NCBI RefSeq assembly: GCF_001649575.2
Contig: NC_051443.1
Span: 14,235,884-14,299,883 of the forward strand
DNA: 64,000 nt
Source of the DNA: Kryptolebias marmoratus
Lineage: Eukaryota > Chordata > Actinopteri > Cyprinodontiformes > Rivulidae
Direction of reading: 5' to 3'
Part shown: positions 24,645-38,571 of the stretch, one piece after another
Position numbering within the stretch: position 1 is the first letter of the stretch
How the letters are laid out: the number at the start of each line of letters is the position of its first letter
Position numbers and translations under genes: made by a program
Notes under the pieces: generated by a model
What the model was told of the DNA's origin: nothing
Databases searched by the model: none
The model's input: the letters and a program-made list of their open reading frames with translations, nothing else

Positions 24645-25060
24645 CACATCAGCAGGTTGGGCAGGAATTTTCACACAAGTTACCAATTCAACTGGCAGTA
24701 AAACAACCACCAGATACGCTGCTACTTCCATTATGAAACCAGTTAGTACATGTGCTGTTGAGGCTGAATGCCTCACCTTTACTTCTTTGGATATACTGCT
24801 GTTCACTGTGGTCAAACAACTCAGTCCTTCCCTCATCTGTCCATAAAACTGTTCCTCCGAGGGCTGTTATTTCGTCCATGTGCTCTGCAGCAATATGACT
24901 TTAAGCTTGAAGGTTTTAGCTTTAGAGCAGGCACTTTTTTAGTTCAGTCCGTTTGCCAAATTGACTATTAACTCTGATCCTGGTGTTCTAGGTTTACGTG
25001 CCTTGGTGACTCCTGAACTGTAAACTTGATGCTTAAAACGTAAAAGATAAACAGCTATTG
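24645..25060 (-). mobile_element. Possible decayed DNA-transposon fragment
   Basis: 'CACTGTGGTCAAACAACTCA', then 'CATCTGTCCATAAAACTGTT' and 'CGTCCATGTGCTCTGCAGCA' resemble the antisense transposase region of a Tc1-like element, where a 'catctgtccacaga-a-attgttcc' phrase is usual. No continuous transposase frame remains, and the assignment is weak. Confidence 0.3.
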
Positions 25061-25109
25061 ACAGTTTGGACCTGCGTTTTAAAACAGAAAATGTAAAGCT
25101 GTCTTTGCA

Positions 25110-26400
25110 TAGAACAGTTTGCATACAAATCTGTTACCTCAAATGTATCAGCACTGGATGAGAAACAGTACAAATCTGTCAAACATTACGGCCATGTGGT
25201 TGGTAAGCAGTCCAACTTCTCAGTATGTCAACAAGGTGAGCTCATGGTAAGTCCCTGAATCTCCCATGTCAGGCAGACAGAGAAACAAATTTTCTCCAGC
25301 TCTAGAAGCCAGGTCCCAGGCCTTTTCTTTTTAGAGGCTTCTAATCCTGGTGGGTCCGTGGCCTGACGTCACAGGGCCCTCCTCCCCAGCCCTCTGTCTG
25401 CCGACATGCTTTACCCACACTCTCATTTCCTCTGCAACTCAAGAACACCAATCACCGCTCTGGTTTTCCCCAAGCTTCTGACGTCCGAGCATCTGATTAA
25501 AACAGGCCTCCTCATCTGGCCAGCTGAGGCGCCTAAAATTTGGAGAAGGGAGGTGCTGGGGGAACATGTGGGCTGGTGTGATCAGCCAGCCTTGCTCTCT
25601 TGCTCTCTTTCTCTCTTTCCCGTTTCCTCGCCCTCCCCCCCCACTTTTCCCCCATTGTATGTCTCTTACTTGGCTGCCTGGACTTCATCATGTGACCAGG
25701 AAGCATGGCTCCCATCCATTTCCCCCCCCCTGACAGAAAGGAAATAGTCTAACAGAAGGAGGCGGGCGCTGAGCTCTGCTACGTTGCTGGTTAAAAATAA
25801 CTGGCATATTTAAGGCTGTTGAGGAATCCCAGGGCAGGCAAAAGCTGGACAGCTTGCCGCCCGGCTGGAGTTCTCTCTGCTTCCTCGCAGTCCGCTTCTC
25901 GCGAACCTCTCTTTTCTTTCTGGCCCTTCTGATTTAAACCCCCACTTACAAAACCTTGTAACACGACCACGACCACCACTCCACACCTCGACCGCACTTT
26001 CCTACGCCTGTGGAAGCCCAGCGATGAATTATACAGCGTGATGAAAGCTCAGCTTTGCTTTGCTGCTAGAGTGTGCATCTATGGAGGGTTGGCTGGGATT
26101 GCCCAAACAAAAGACTTAAGTAACTCAAACCTCATGTATGTGCAGCTCAACTGTCAATCAGCACATGTGTTGGCAAAGAAGATTAAAATACAAACCCTTT
26201 CAGTTGTGAGTGAACTAAATTCTGCCACTAATGGTTTGTATTTTTGGACCTCAGCAACATTTAGATCATGTTAAACTGAAGAATAAATTCATTAACAGCG
26301 CTTCGTCTTTCAAATTAAAAAAAAAAATTTAGTCTACAATACCAGAATAGGTGTCTTGACTCATAATACCTGCAGTGACCAAACATGTTTAACAACATGA
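25110..26400. other. Intergenic, GC-richer pocket
   Basis: The 25290-26000 part is GC-richer, with C and G homopolymers and a pyrimidine-rich tract at 25595-25660. Open frames of up to 113 codons show no known domain. It could hold regulatory sequence; no gene is supported. Confidence 0.4.
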
Positions 26401-26404
26401 AGCA

Positions 26405-26700
26405 TTTCTTGAAGGAATGCATATCTACTGCTGCCTTGCATGCCAAAGTTCTGAACAACTATTTTGTGATCTGTTGGTGCTCAAAGTATGTATTGGGGAT
26501 GGCTCTCAGCAAGGTCCATACCAAATTTTAGGTCTATATCTGTAATATTGACTGAGTTATATCCATTTTTGTATATGATAAGGTTGATTAACTGTGGGAG
26601 CCATCTTGAAGGTGTACATTTAGAGATACTTTTCTGAAAGTATGATTGAAATCCATTCAGGGATTCATGAAATATTTTGCAAACAGACAGGGTTGACACC
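26405..26700 (+). repeat. Dispersed repeat family B, copy 5
   Basis: Carries 'TATTGGGGATGGCTCTCAGC', 'CTATATCTGTAATATTGACT', 'GGGAGCCATCTTGAAGG' and 'TTTTGCAAACAGACAGGG'. It stands directly beside a further copy in the same orientation. Confidence 0.65.
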
Positions 26701-26754
26701 AACAAGTAATGCCAATGTTTCAAACAAAGTTCTTTCATGATTTCTTAATGCTTC

Positions 26755-27055
26755 AGAGTTTGTGTTGAGGATGAGTCTCAGCTACTACCACATCAAACAT
26801 TACGCCAATATCTGTAAAATTGACAGAGTTGAAGCAGTTTTGTGTTTGCTAAAGATGATTAGCTGGGGCAGCCACTTTAATAAATCATGCAGAGTCAAAA
26901 AGTTAACCATTTATAAATGTACATCCAATGATTATTTCCTGAGAGTTTCAATAAAATCTGCCCACTGGTGCATGAGATATTTTACTAACAGACAGACAAA
27001 CAAACATAAGGAAATTACATTAACACCCGCCTTCTATGGTGGCAGGCAATAATGA
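26755..27055 (+). repeat. Dispersed repeat family B, copy 6
   Basis: Carries 'GAGGATGAGTCTCAGCTACT', 'CAATATCTGTAAAATTGACA', 'GGGGCAGCCACTTTAATAAA', 'AACAGACAGACAAACAAACA' and 'CCTTCTATGGTGGCAGGCAA'. With copy 5 it forms a head-to-tail pair. Confidence 0.7.
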
Positions 27056-27059
27056 AGTT

Positions 27060-27650
27060 ATAAACTTCTTGTCGTATAATTCAGCTAAACATTTTTTGGT
27101 TTTATAAAAGTACTTTCGTAACAAAAAAACACAAATGTTTGGAGCTGAAGTTCAGATTACTGCCAAGTTATTTAGCTGAACATAAATCTCTTTCTACTTT
27201 GACGATCTATTACTTTTTCAGTTTACTTTTCAGTCAACCGGTATCGTTTTCTGCTTTTCTCACCGCATTCCTGCACATTTTATGGGTTTTTCCTCTTAAA
27301 GTGTCACAAACTGTAGAAACCGAGGGAATAATTCACTTGGCTCTCCGTTGTTGCCAGTTCTGTTCGAAGAGCAGGAATCTTCCTCGGCGTTTTCGCATGG
27401 TGTCAAAACCGAATTAAGGTTCCCGCATACATGTATAATTGTATTAAATCTAAAGTGGGGCTAAGAAAGGGGGGGAGGAAGTACAGCAGAGAGATTCAAC
27501 AAAGCGTCACTCGACTTTCACAAATTAAGGGAAGAATGAAAGCTATTTTTTAATTACCGAACAGCATCTGGAAGAGAGCTCCAAAAACCTCAATATCTGG
27601 AGTTATGATCTCCTGATACTCATATTTACTTGGGTGCCTTCCAGTAAGTG
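27060..27650. other. Intergenic, no feature seen
   Basis: Nothing recognised. Confidence 0.45.
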
Positions 27651-27651
27651 G

Positions 27652-27679
27652 GTGTGTGTGTGTGTGTGTGNGGGGGGGG
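27652..27679 (+). repeat. (GT)n with ambiguous base and G-run
   Basis: A GT run (27652-27670) is followed by a single N at 27671 and eight G residues. The N marks an unresolved base in a hard-to-sequence tract. Confidence 0.9.
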
Positions 27680-29210
27680 AGTGGACGTGACTGAGGAACA
27701 GCAGGAGAAACAATAAGGGGAAAGTCAGAAATCTGAAGGGGTGTGCAGATCGTTTGTCCGGTATTCACGGTTTTACAAGGTTTTGCAAACTGAGGAACAG
27801 TTTATTTGAACGTGACACGAGGCGCGAATCGTCTCCGGCGCCACTTTCAGCTCAGCCAAGAAAAACACCTGAGCTCAACTGCTGATAGCCACGGAAGTAC
27901 AAACCTCGGGACACCTTAAGTTCACACACACACACCTCTCCTGGCTGACACCATTTCCTCATCCTCACCACATCCGATTCTTATCTCACCACAGCTTTTG
28001 ACATCATGTCTGTGGCCAATCGGAAAGAATTGTCTGCGGCGATGTTATCACAGATTGCTCCTTCCGACTTGAGTAATACTGGCGTCACGTTAACATGGTC
28101 CTTACAACGATTTGGTGTGAGTTTCTAAAATTGTCATGACTTTATTGTGTCTGGGACAGACAACAGCACCCAGCGGTGTCATCTTCTCCATCTTTATGTG
28201 TTTTCTCTTCCCCTCTGCTGTCTGTCATTATTCCAAAGCAGAGCACCTCAGCTGTCAAAGTCAGGTTTTTGTTTTGAGGATCACTTTCGAAAGCATTATC
28301 CCCCATCATAAAGAAATTGGCTGTAATGACATAGCCTGCATTGTCTTGGTACCTGAGTTGGGAAGCAGGAGACAGAGTGACGAAAGATAGTTTGAAGTCC
28401 TTCACGTCTCTGCAAACATTTCAGGAAGTCTGATAAACACGTATGTTCATTTTCACATAATACGGCTTTTCAGACAATAAACAGGATGCCCTCCTTCAAT
28501 GGAAGCTATGCCATTTTTGTTTCCCCACAGGTTTTTATTTGCTAAGCTCCGAGCGCTCATTGCAGCTTTGGACTTTTGCAGACGTTTGCGGCGAACGTGT
28601 CCTGGTTGGAATGACGGCACGTTTGTTGACATGCCCAACAGACGACATCCTGATGCAGCAGGATCAGCAGGCGAGCGCTTTGTTTGCTCTTGCAGTGAAC
28701 TCTTGAGTCAAAGTGTCTAATTATGTTGGACAGCGGGGCTTGTGTTCGCTCTCAAATTGTGTGCAAACAGAGCGAGGGCTCAGCTCAACACAGGTGAGAT
28801 GGGGCTTTTTCTTCAAACAACGCATTTGTGTTAACCTTTTTTTTTAACATTTAAAAAAAGAGGCTGGTTTGTTTGTTCATTTTGAAGGAAAACAATAAAG
28901 GTTGCTTGCATAAGATAATCTTGATTAGGACATTTTTTCTGAACCGTTTTAAGAAACACATAATCTGGAATTTTGGCTATGAATAAATCATAATTTGCTA
29001 CAAACATGCTTATTTATGGTCAAAAAGCAAAACAAAGAAAGAAGATTCATCTATTTTATCAAAATAGTTTGAAACCACTATTTTCCAATAAGTTTAAATT
29101 TAAATGCCATTACATTTATCATTTAATGAAACACTTTTAACCTTATGGAAGTGGTCTCTTCCTGAATGACAACACACCTCCAAAGGGCTCTCAATGAATC
29201 AAATGTGATC
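27680..29210. other. Intergenic with candidate element
   Basis: No gene. The 28490-28760 part is a balanced, non-repetitive block ('GCTCCGAGCGCTCATTGCAG', 'TTTGCGGCGAACGTGTCCTG') that could be a conserved regulatory element. The 28800-29210 part is AT-rich and unremarkable. Confidence 0.35.
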
Positions 29211-29212
29211 AC

Positions 29213-29990
29213 ACTGTTAAAACAGTCATAACAGATCCATCCTTTCATCTATTTTCAATCGCATATCCAATAGAGACTGCAGACAAAAGCAGGTCAAGGA
29301 GAGAAGACCAGATTTGCCTCTCTCCAGTGACATTCTCCAGCTCCTCCTGGAGGCATCTAAGGTGTTCTCAGAGGCTGGAGGGGATATACAATCCTTCCAG
29401 CTGGTTTTGGGTTTGCCCCATGGTCTTCTCTGGGTGGGAAGTGCCAGCAGATATCCTAATGAAATACCTCAGCTGACCCCTTTCTATGCAAAGTTGACAA
29501 ATCTCCTCACCCTATCCATAAGGCTGAGTGCACATGCCCGACAGAGGAAGCTCATTTGTATCTGGGTTCTTGTTCGTTCGGTCATCGTCCGTGTCTCATG
29601 ACCATAAGAGAGGTTTGGAACCTAGATGGTCCAGAGGATCAAGAGCTTTGCCTTCTGGCACAGATCTTTCTTCACCATATCAGACTGGAGTAACGCCCTC
29701 ATTACTGCTGACAATGCCCTGATCTATCCATCTCCTGCTAAATCTCACCATCGCTCATGATAGAGACAATGAAATACTTGAACTCCTCCACCTTCAACAC
29801 CAACCTGCAGAGAGCATTTTGCCTTTTTTTGTTCCCCCCTGGTTGAGAACAAGTCCAGTTCACACTGAGGGTCATGCCTTGAAGACCCCAACAGAACTAT
29901 GGCAGCTGCAAAAAAGCAGAGATGCCGCCCTGAAGTCCCAAACCAAACACCCTCCTCTCTACAGCTGAACACCCCAAACAGGATCAAATA
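29213..29990 (-). mobile_element. Rex3/RTE-like LINE remnant, antisense
   Basis: On the minus strand this reads as the C-terminal part of a Rex3/RTE-type reverse transcriptase. Recognisable landmarks on the plus strand are 'CTCCAGCTCCTCCTGGAGGC', 'CCTCACCCTATCCATAAGGC', 'GGAAGCTCATTTGTATCTGG', 'TCATGACCATAAGAGAGGTT' and 'TACTTGAACTCCTCCACCTT', plus 'AAAAGCAGAGATGCCGCCCT' at the far end. The tail side starts with degenerate CATCC repeats. The frame is broken many times, so it is a dead 5'-truncated insertion. Confidence 0.7.
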
Positions 29991-30224
29991 CGGAAGATCA
30001 GAGATAGTAGATACTTTATTAAAGTGAGAGAAGTTATGTCACCGCAGCCAATAATAATAACATCAATTATAACGATAGCATTCTGCACCAGAATTAACAA
30101 AACACCAAAATATGTTTTATTTTTTTCAGCTGAGATCCAGGAACTCACGGAATCAATGCCAAGGCACACCGAGGCTGTGATAGTGGAACAGAGAGACCCA
30201 AGACCTCGCAAAGGTAGTTAAAGG

Positions 30225-30600
30225 GACAGTTCAGATTATTTTTAAGTGATTTTAAGCTGAGTAGTTATGAGTTATTAGTGTGTTAACTGCCGTAGACAGC
30301 AGTCAAAGTGATCCCAGGGAGAATGAGGGAAATTTTCCAATAGGGAAGTAAAGCTACCACAAAATCCACTACATAGTGTTAGATTGAACAGTTATAAAAT
30401 TATTGTGGGTTGAGCTGTCTTAGATTCACTCTTAAATGGGCCATTTCTCAAGTGGAGGTTACCTTGACTCCTCCACGAGTATTTCTCCTTGATTCTCCTA
30501 ACAGAGGTCTGTCTGACTGCTGTCTATTGCATGTAAGACACTAACAACTGATCTCTGCTCCACATAAAACCACTTCAAGAAATTTAAGTATTGGTTTAGG
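30225..30600 (+). repeat. Dispersed repeat family D, head fragment
   Basis: Starts 'AAAGGGACAGTTCAGATTAT' and continues 'GCCGTAGACAGCAGTCAAAG', which fits the 5' part of the common fish repeat beginning AAAGGGATAGTTCAGA. Confidence 0.6.
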
Positions 30601-30984
30601 TTTTATTTTATGTTAGGGCATTAGAGATGCATACACAACATATTATTTATTAAAATGTTCTAATTTTCTTTTGGTCCAGACCTTCTTTTAGACTCGTGGA
30701 AAGAAATAATAAAAAAATGCACATATGTTTAGGAGTATTTTTTATCTTTTAAATATTCATGCAAATCGATGCTTTGATAATTATTGCTGAAAGCAACATT
30801 CAGGCCTACAGGCTTAAGTGAACAAAGTGGCTGCTTAGGGTCCCCAGGCCGGCAGGGGGCCCCCAAGAGCGTTAGAATATTCACTTAAAACAAGCTGACC
30901 TATAGAAGTTGTAATAAGTATAACAGAGTGTTAAATTAGTGCTAAATTATTTATGTCTATTTCTTGAGTCTAACCTGGATCATA
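30600..30984. other. Intergenic, short repeat scrap
   Basis: AT-rich. 'GGCTGCTTAGGGTCCCCAGG' followed by 'GCAGGGGGCCCCCAAGAGCG' near 30830-30870 resembles a scrap of another old interspersed repeat (compare 11085-11160). No gene. Confidence 0.4.
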
Positions 30985-31205
30985 TTTCATGCACACTTGG
31001 GATATTTTGCTAACAGACAGACACACAAGGTTGACTTTAATGGTCCTGCACAATGTGTAGCACTCCAAGTATGTGTTACGAATGACCCTCAGCTACAGCA
31101 AAACCCCATTTTATTTCAATATCTGTAAAACTAAATGCGTTTTGGGGATATTTTTTTGTGTTTGCTAAGTTCCATTAGCTGTGGCAGCCATCTTGAATCG
31201 GGCCC
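30985..31205 (+). repeat. Dispersed repeat family B, copy 7
   Basis: 'TTTTGCTAACAGACAGACAC', then 'GAATGACCCTCAGCTACAGC', 'TCAATATCTGTAAAACTAAA' and 'GCTGTGGCAGCCATCTTGAA'. It lies about 200 bp upstream of the presumed klf4 promoter. The internal order is permuted relative to the copy at 9300 (the AACAGACAG block comes first), which suggests two adjacent partial copies. Confidence 0.6.
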
Positions 31206-31387
31206 TCCAAGTGAATTTCCGCTTGGGGCCCAGTCCAACCTCAGGCCACCCCTGCCTATAGGTGAAAATTAACGTCATTATTTTAATTGGAGTAATTAAA
31301 GCAGCCGTGCCGGTCTGCGCGCGGCAATTAAAAGGCCTTTAAAGAACAATGTACGTGAATAAACGCAGAAAGGGCTGTTGCTATGAA

Positions 31388-31393
31388 TATAAA
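31388..31393 (+). promoter_or_regulatory. klf4: Candidate TATA box of klf4
   Basis: TATAAA stands at the edge of a GC/CT-rich stretch with CACCCCC and CTCCTCC elements. A start about 30 bp downstream would give a 5' UTR of roughly 455 nt before the klf4 start codon at 31875. It is upstream of a GC-rich interval in an otherwise AT-rich region, as expected of a promoter. No transcript evidence is available. Confidence 0.35.
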
Positions 31394-31419
31394 CAAACCC
31401 ACTCCGCCTCACTCTCTCT

Positions 31420-31874
31420 CCCCACTGCCCCACCCCCGGCTCGGCTCCCTCCTCCTCCTCCCCTTGCTCCTCCTCCTTCTCCTCCTCCTCCCCGCGCTAA
31501 TGTTTTCCTGGGCCGGTTGCTAGGCGACAGAAGGCGTTTCCCAGTGATTTAAGGATACCTCTCACGCGGTTTCCTCACTCAGCTCAGACTGCCGCCGGGT
31601 CCCAGCACGGCAACAGGCGGGAGGGATTCCCCTGTTCGTCGCCTCTCTGTCTTCTCCCCCTCCAGAGCGCTTTTTTTTTTTTTAATTTTTTAATATAAAT
31701 TATCAATTTACCGGTATGTCCTGGAATCAAAGCGCAGCGTCCATTACGGAGCAGAAAGTTTAAAACCACAGAGGACGAGGAGGGCATTTATTTCACCAAA
31801 AGAGAAAGCAAGAAACTTAAAAAAAAAAAGAAAAAGGCACTTGCATTGAAGAATAGCTGACCGGACTCTAACTG
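31420..31874 (+). other. klf4: klf4 5' untranslated region (approximate)
   Basis: Sequence between the candidate TATA box and the start codon: a CT-rich stretch (31400-31495), a GC-rich stretch to 31665, then T- and A-rich runs up to the ATG at 31875. The 5' boundary is a guess from the TATA position. Short frames inside it are not conserved-looking. Confidence 0.4.
31516..31528 (+). promoter_or_regulatory. X-box-like inverted motif in klf4 5' region
   Basis: GTTGCTAGGCGAC is an imperfect palindrome resembling an RFX X-box half-site pair (GTTGCYA.GGYAAC). It sits in the likely 5' UTR or core promoter of klf4. Function is inferred from motif resemblance only. Confidence 0.25.
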
Positions 31875-34699
<2,825 letters not shown>

Positions 34700-35660
34700 G
34701 ACTTTGTCGGAGAAGGACGAGGGGACAAAAGCTGAAGGCTTCCAGGACAGAGAAAGAAAGAGCGAGAAAAAAAGAGTTTATATATATATATATGTCTTTA
34801 TGGAACCCTGAACAAACTCCTCCTCAACACGTTTTAAAAACTTGCCTTCAAGCTGGCGTCAAGCAGCAAGACAAGCTGTGGTGTTCATGGCGAAAAGAGC
34901 ATTTCTCCTTTAGGAGCCTTTCCTCTCAAGACTGATCCTTGGCACGCTCGTGCGGGGGACTCGACAAAACCTCTCAGCCAGGGTTGTAAAACTTTTATGA
35001 AAAGGGACCAAAACTGGAATTTGTCTTATTTAACCGACAAAACTTGGAGGACCAGGTGCCAGCAGCTTTTTTTTATTTTATTTTTTTGTAACTGGAAATG
35101 TCAGGGAAACCAGGAGCAACAGACAAAACATCTCCAGAGGCCTTCCTACCAGCAACATGCCACGTTCACACCACACACTGTTCAAAATACTGTATTAACA
35201 AATCTATTTATATCCAAGTTTCATCTGCCGTGCCATCCTTTTTCAGGTACAGCGTTAATTTATACAGAACGGTGCTCAGTATCTCAGAAGGAGGTTTCTT
35301 TTTAAAAGCAATAAAGGTACCAAAGATTTTGAGAAATGGTTAAAACAAAAAAAAGGGGAAAAGATAAAGTGCCATAAAGTTGTCGGTGAAACGTCTCTTC
35401 CACAATCAATCTTCAGGTGAACGCTTTCCTTCCATGGCGATGGCAATCTTTTTTTAATGCACTGCAGCTGCAAAGTGCAATAATTTATATGAAACATTCA
35501 TATTTTTGTATTGAACGAGTAACTCTGAACAAAGACTTGCTTTTGTTTATAGCCAAAATATGTAATATAATGTCGACTTTTGTACATTTGTAAATAAAAA
35601 TGCTTTGGTATTGTTTTGTATTACACTGTATAATGAAATAAAACGTATTTGAAACGACAG
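34700..35660 (+). other. klf4: klf4 3' untranslated region
   Basis: AT-rich sequence with AATAAA at 35310-35315, 35593-35598 and 35637-35642. The last pair would give a 3' UTR of about 960 nt. The AU-rich character fits a short-lived transcription-factor mRNA. The end is inferred from poly(A) signals. Confidence 0.6.
35593..35642 (+). terminator. klf4: Paired distal poly(A) signals of klf4
   Basis: Two AATAAA hexamers, at 35593 and 35637, are followed by GT/T-rich sequence (GTGGCGTTTTGTG) suitable as a downstream element. An upstream AATAAA at 35310 could produce a shorter transcript. Confidence 0.6.
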
Positions 35661-35689
35661 AAGTGGCGTTTTGTGCCAAAGAATGCCTT

Positions 35690-36100
35690 TGCTGACATTT
35701 GCCGAGGAGGCTGAACGGGACTTGTGGACGCCGAAAGAAGCAGAACGACTGCTAAAAATGTCAAAAGACTAGCCGAATGTAAAGCAGGCCAGCTATGAGC
35801 AAGAAGTAGCAAACTGCTGGTTAAAGCTACAAGTAGCAAACGGCTAGCTGAAAGCTAAAAGTAGTAAAACAGGAGCTAAAGGCTAGCTGAATGGTAAAAA
35901 TAGCAGAGATGTAGCATAAGTCGAAAAATGAGCAAGTGTGCTGATTTTGATGTATTTATATTGGGGAAATAGTTGTAAATAAAGTTTTTTTTTTTTTTTC
36001 ATAAAAGTCACAAAAACTAGCATCTATCTCCTGAATAAGGTGAACAGTTTGATAAACAATACGCTAAAATAGCAAAAAGTATGCATGAATCTGCATTCAC
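35690..36100 (+). repeat. GCTAAAAG-rich dispersed repeat (family C), copy 2
   Basis: Repeats GCTAGCTGAAAGCTAAAAG-like units (35760-35900) and then 'CATAAAAGTCACAAAAACTAG' split by a T-run, followed by 'CGCTAAAATAGCAAAAAGTA'. The order of blocks equals that at 1858-2370. It begins just after the klf4 poly(A) signals. Confidence 0.55.
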
Positions 36101-36104
36101 ACAA

Positions 36105-38340
36105 TAAATCCTGTTTATGCTCTTTTGAAAACAAACATATCTAATTAAAAGAAAACCCTAATATAGTCGAGGTTCCCTGATTATCTCCAGTAACTGTGGA
36201 GCACATCTAAACGGCAGCAGCAGCTAGCAGTCACCTCACGCACAATGATAATGGTGACACAGCCGCAGGGCGAGCGAGCACAATGATGTCCTTAAAAAAG
36301 AAAGAAAAAAAAGAGACAGACTTTAAAAAGAAAAGTCACCCCTACGATGTCCTGTTTCCGTGGGTTTCTCTTTCCACCTGTCAGGGGAAAGAAAGGGGAG
36401 AACAATGAAAGTTACTGGCCGACTTTTCAAGGGTGACACCAGATCGGACTGCCATACTGTGCTGAGCTCCAACGAGACAATACGAATAAAAATACACACA
36501 ATGACGCCACAGCCAGACAATGTCGTGACAGAAATCTGCTCCATAATTAATATTATCATGTATCGCTCGCTGCGTAACTCTACCCATGTGCTCACATGTT
36601 TGCGATCCAGTGAAACATATTGCAGTGGTCAAATCCGTCTGAGCTCAAAGCTTCTGACTGAGAAGGAGAAACACAGAGAGAGAGAGAGAGAGAGACAGGG
36701 CGCAGAAATGACTCAGGAAACATTCAGGAGTTTTGGGGTCTTTCCCCCTGATGCTTTCATTTCAGCTTACATGAGGAAGGTCAGCAGGCCGGCCCAGAAA
36801 CAAACCCTTCAGCACACAAAAATTGGTTTAAATGACTGAAAACACGGGGACTCTGTGTACAGTTAGTAAAGATATTTGCCATCTCAAACACTGGGGCAGA
36901 GGACACAAATAGAAGAGCTGCAAGAGACAAAAATTCATTGAATTGGCAACAAATCTGGAACATTTTGGATCCTAAAGAAAGGAGCTCACCGGTCTCTGAG
37001 TGACTGTTTGGGCAAATGATTCAGCAACTGAAAGAATCTGTTTGGTTTCCTTTAGTTTAGCTAAACTATCCAAGATATGTAAAATGATTCAGAGAATTTT
37101 AGGACTCTCTAACAAGGCTGAGGAGAAGTTGTGACCTTAAGGCACTCAGGTGGGAACGAATGAGTCAAAAAAAAAAAAAAAATACACGAAAACGACATAA
37201 AAGCTCGCCCAAACTCCAAAGCGAACGAGTCACAGACGAGCTCGTTAAAGGCAGAGCTGGAAAGCGTCCTGAGGTCAGGTCAGCTCAGTCCAAGAAGCTG
37301 GGTTTGAAACGAAGGCGACGTGTGACTTTTTATTTGTCAGCAGCATCTGCGACAGCGTGGGAAACCCGAGCTTCTGTCCGGGCCTTTTTCACTTACAGCT
37401 TTTGTCTGAACAAATACTGTTATCCAAACACTCCTGTCAGAGGAGGACTCGTTCAAATATTAGGCTGAAATGATTTGGCGTTCGTTGCTTCCCATTTTTG
37501 TTGACATTTTCCAAATAATGCCAACTAATTCTTTTGGAAAGAGTCCGTTTAAATAAATAAAATCACTTAAAACTGCCCTCGAGCTCTGCAAGTGCACTTA
37601 AATTTACTGTACGTGTTGTGCCAATTTAATTCCTAATTCCAACAGAACTCCTTAAATATTGAGCGTATATTTTCAAATCATCTATTCGTTTTGAGCTGTA
37701 CCATGTAGAGACAATATGAAGCCTTAGAACCACACTATTAAAGTAATCACAATACAAGGACTTATCTGTCTTATGAGCTCAGATATGAATATTTAAGCTC
37801 TTTGGTTGACAATCATTTATTAGAGACACATTACTTTAGTCGCACACCTTCCAGTCGCTGTTTGAAGTGAAGATATCGTGGTCTACGTTGCCCTCTGTTG
37901 GTGTATTCAGTTTAAACACTTTGAGCTTTTTAGAGCTGAAAAAAAAAAATCGAAAGAGAAAAATCCTTTCTGGTTAATAATACGGCACAAGCAAGCCTGG
38001 TGAGAGGCTGTTAATGTGGTGTGAATCTGCAGACACTAATAAAAGTTAGACTACTTTAACAGCAATTATCTGTTTATTAAGGCTCTGCTGCAGTGTTTAA
38101 AGCAGCAGCAACAAAATAGGTTCAAACTAGGCACAAAGAATTCAAAATGTTTACCAGAAATATGATTTAAAAGTTGCTTACGTTTTTAAAATCTCCTTTA
38201 AAACTGTATAAGTTCTTAGATTTACCTGGACCATCACCCTTCTAATAATAATAATAATAATAATAAAACACAATTTCTCCTTAGTTTACTGTTGAAGTAA
38301 ATCATGTTCTATAAGAAAAGGTGGACAAATGTATTTTGAT
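36105..38340. other. Tail-to-tail spacer between klf4 and rad23b
   Basis: Holds (AG)n at 36675-36695, an A-run at 37168-37182 and (AAT)8 at 38243-38266. The 102-codon frame at 37160-37468 is rich in Lys/Arg from an A-run and matches nothing. No gene or known repeat family is recognised. Confidence 0.5.
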
Positions 38341-38356
38341 GCAAAACAATTGAACT

Positions 38357-38362
38357 TTTATT
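38357..38362 (-). terminator. rad23b: rad23b poly(A) signal
   Basis: TTTATT on the plus strand is AATAAA on the minus strand, 210 bp beyond the rad23b stop codon. It implies a short 3' UTR (about 38340-38571). Confidence 0.6.
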
Positions 38363-38571
38363 GTTTCTTCATTTGAACTTGTTAACAAACAGCTTAGTGC
38401 GCGGCAGCCACCAACTGCTAATCATCCGGTGTCATCACGAGAGCCCAATCTGGAAGTGGTGAACAAAACAGGTGCTGGAAATCGAAAGGCTTGTCTAACA
38501 GATGTAATGAACACCAGAAATCAAAAAGTAAAGGAACAACTGTGGTGGGGGAAGCAATCAAAATAGTTCCT

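Noticed and set aside
31349..31552. Pro-rich 67-codon frame upstream of klf4
   Set aside because: Arises from the CT-rich promoter tract; no conservation-like features and no splice link.
37160..37468. Basic 102-codon frame between klf4 and rad23b
   Set aside because: Its Lys/Arg start comes from an A-run and the remainder matches nothing; no promoter or poly(A) context.
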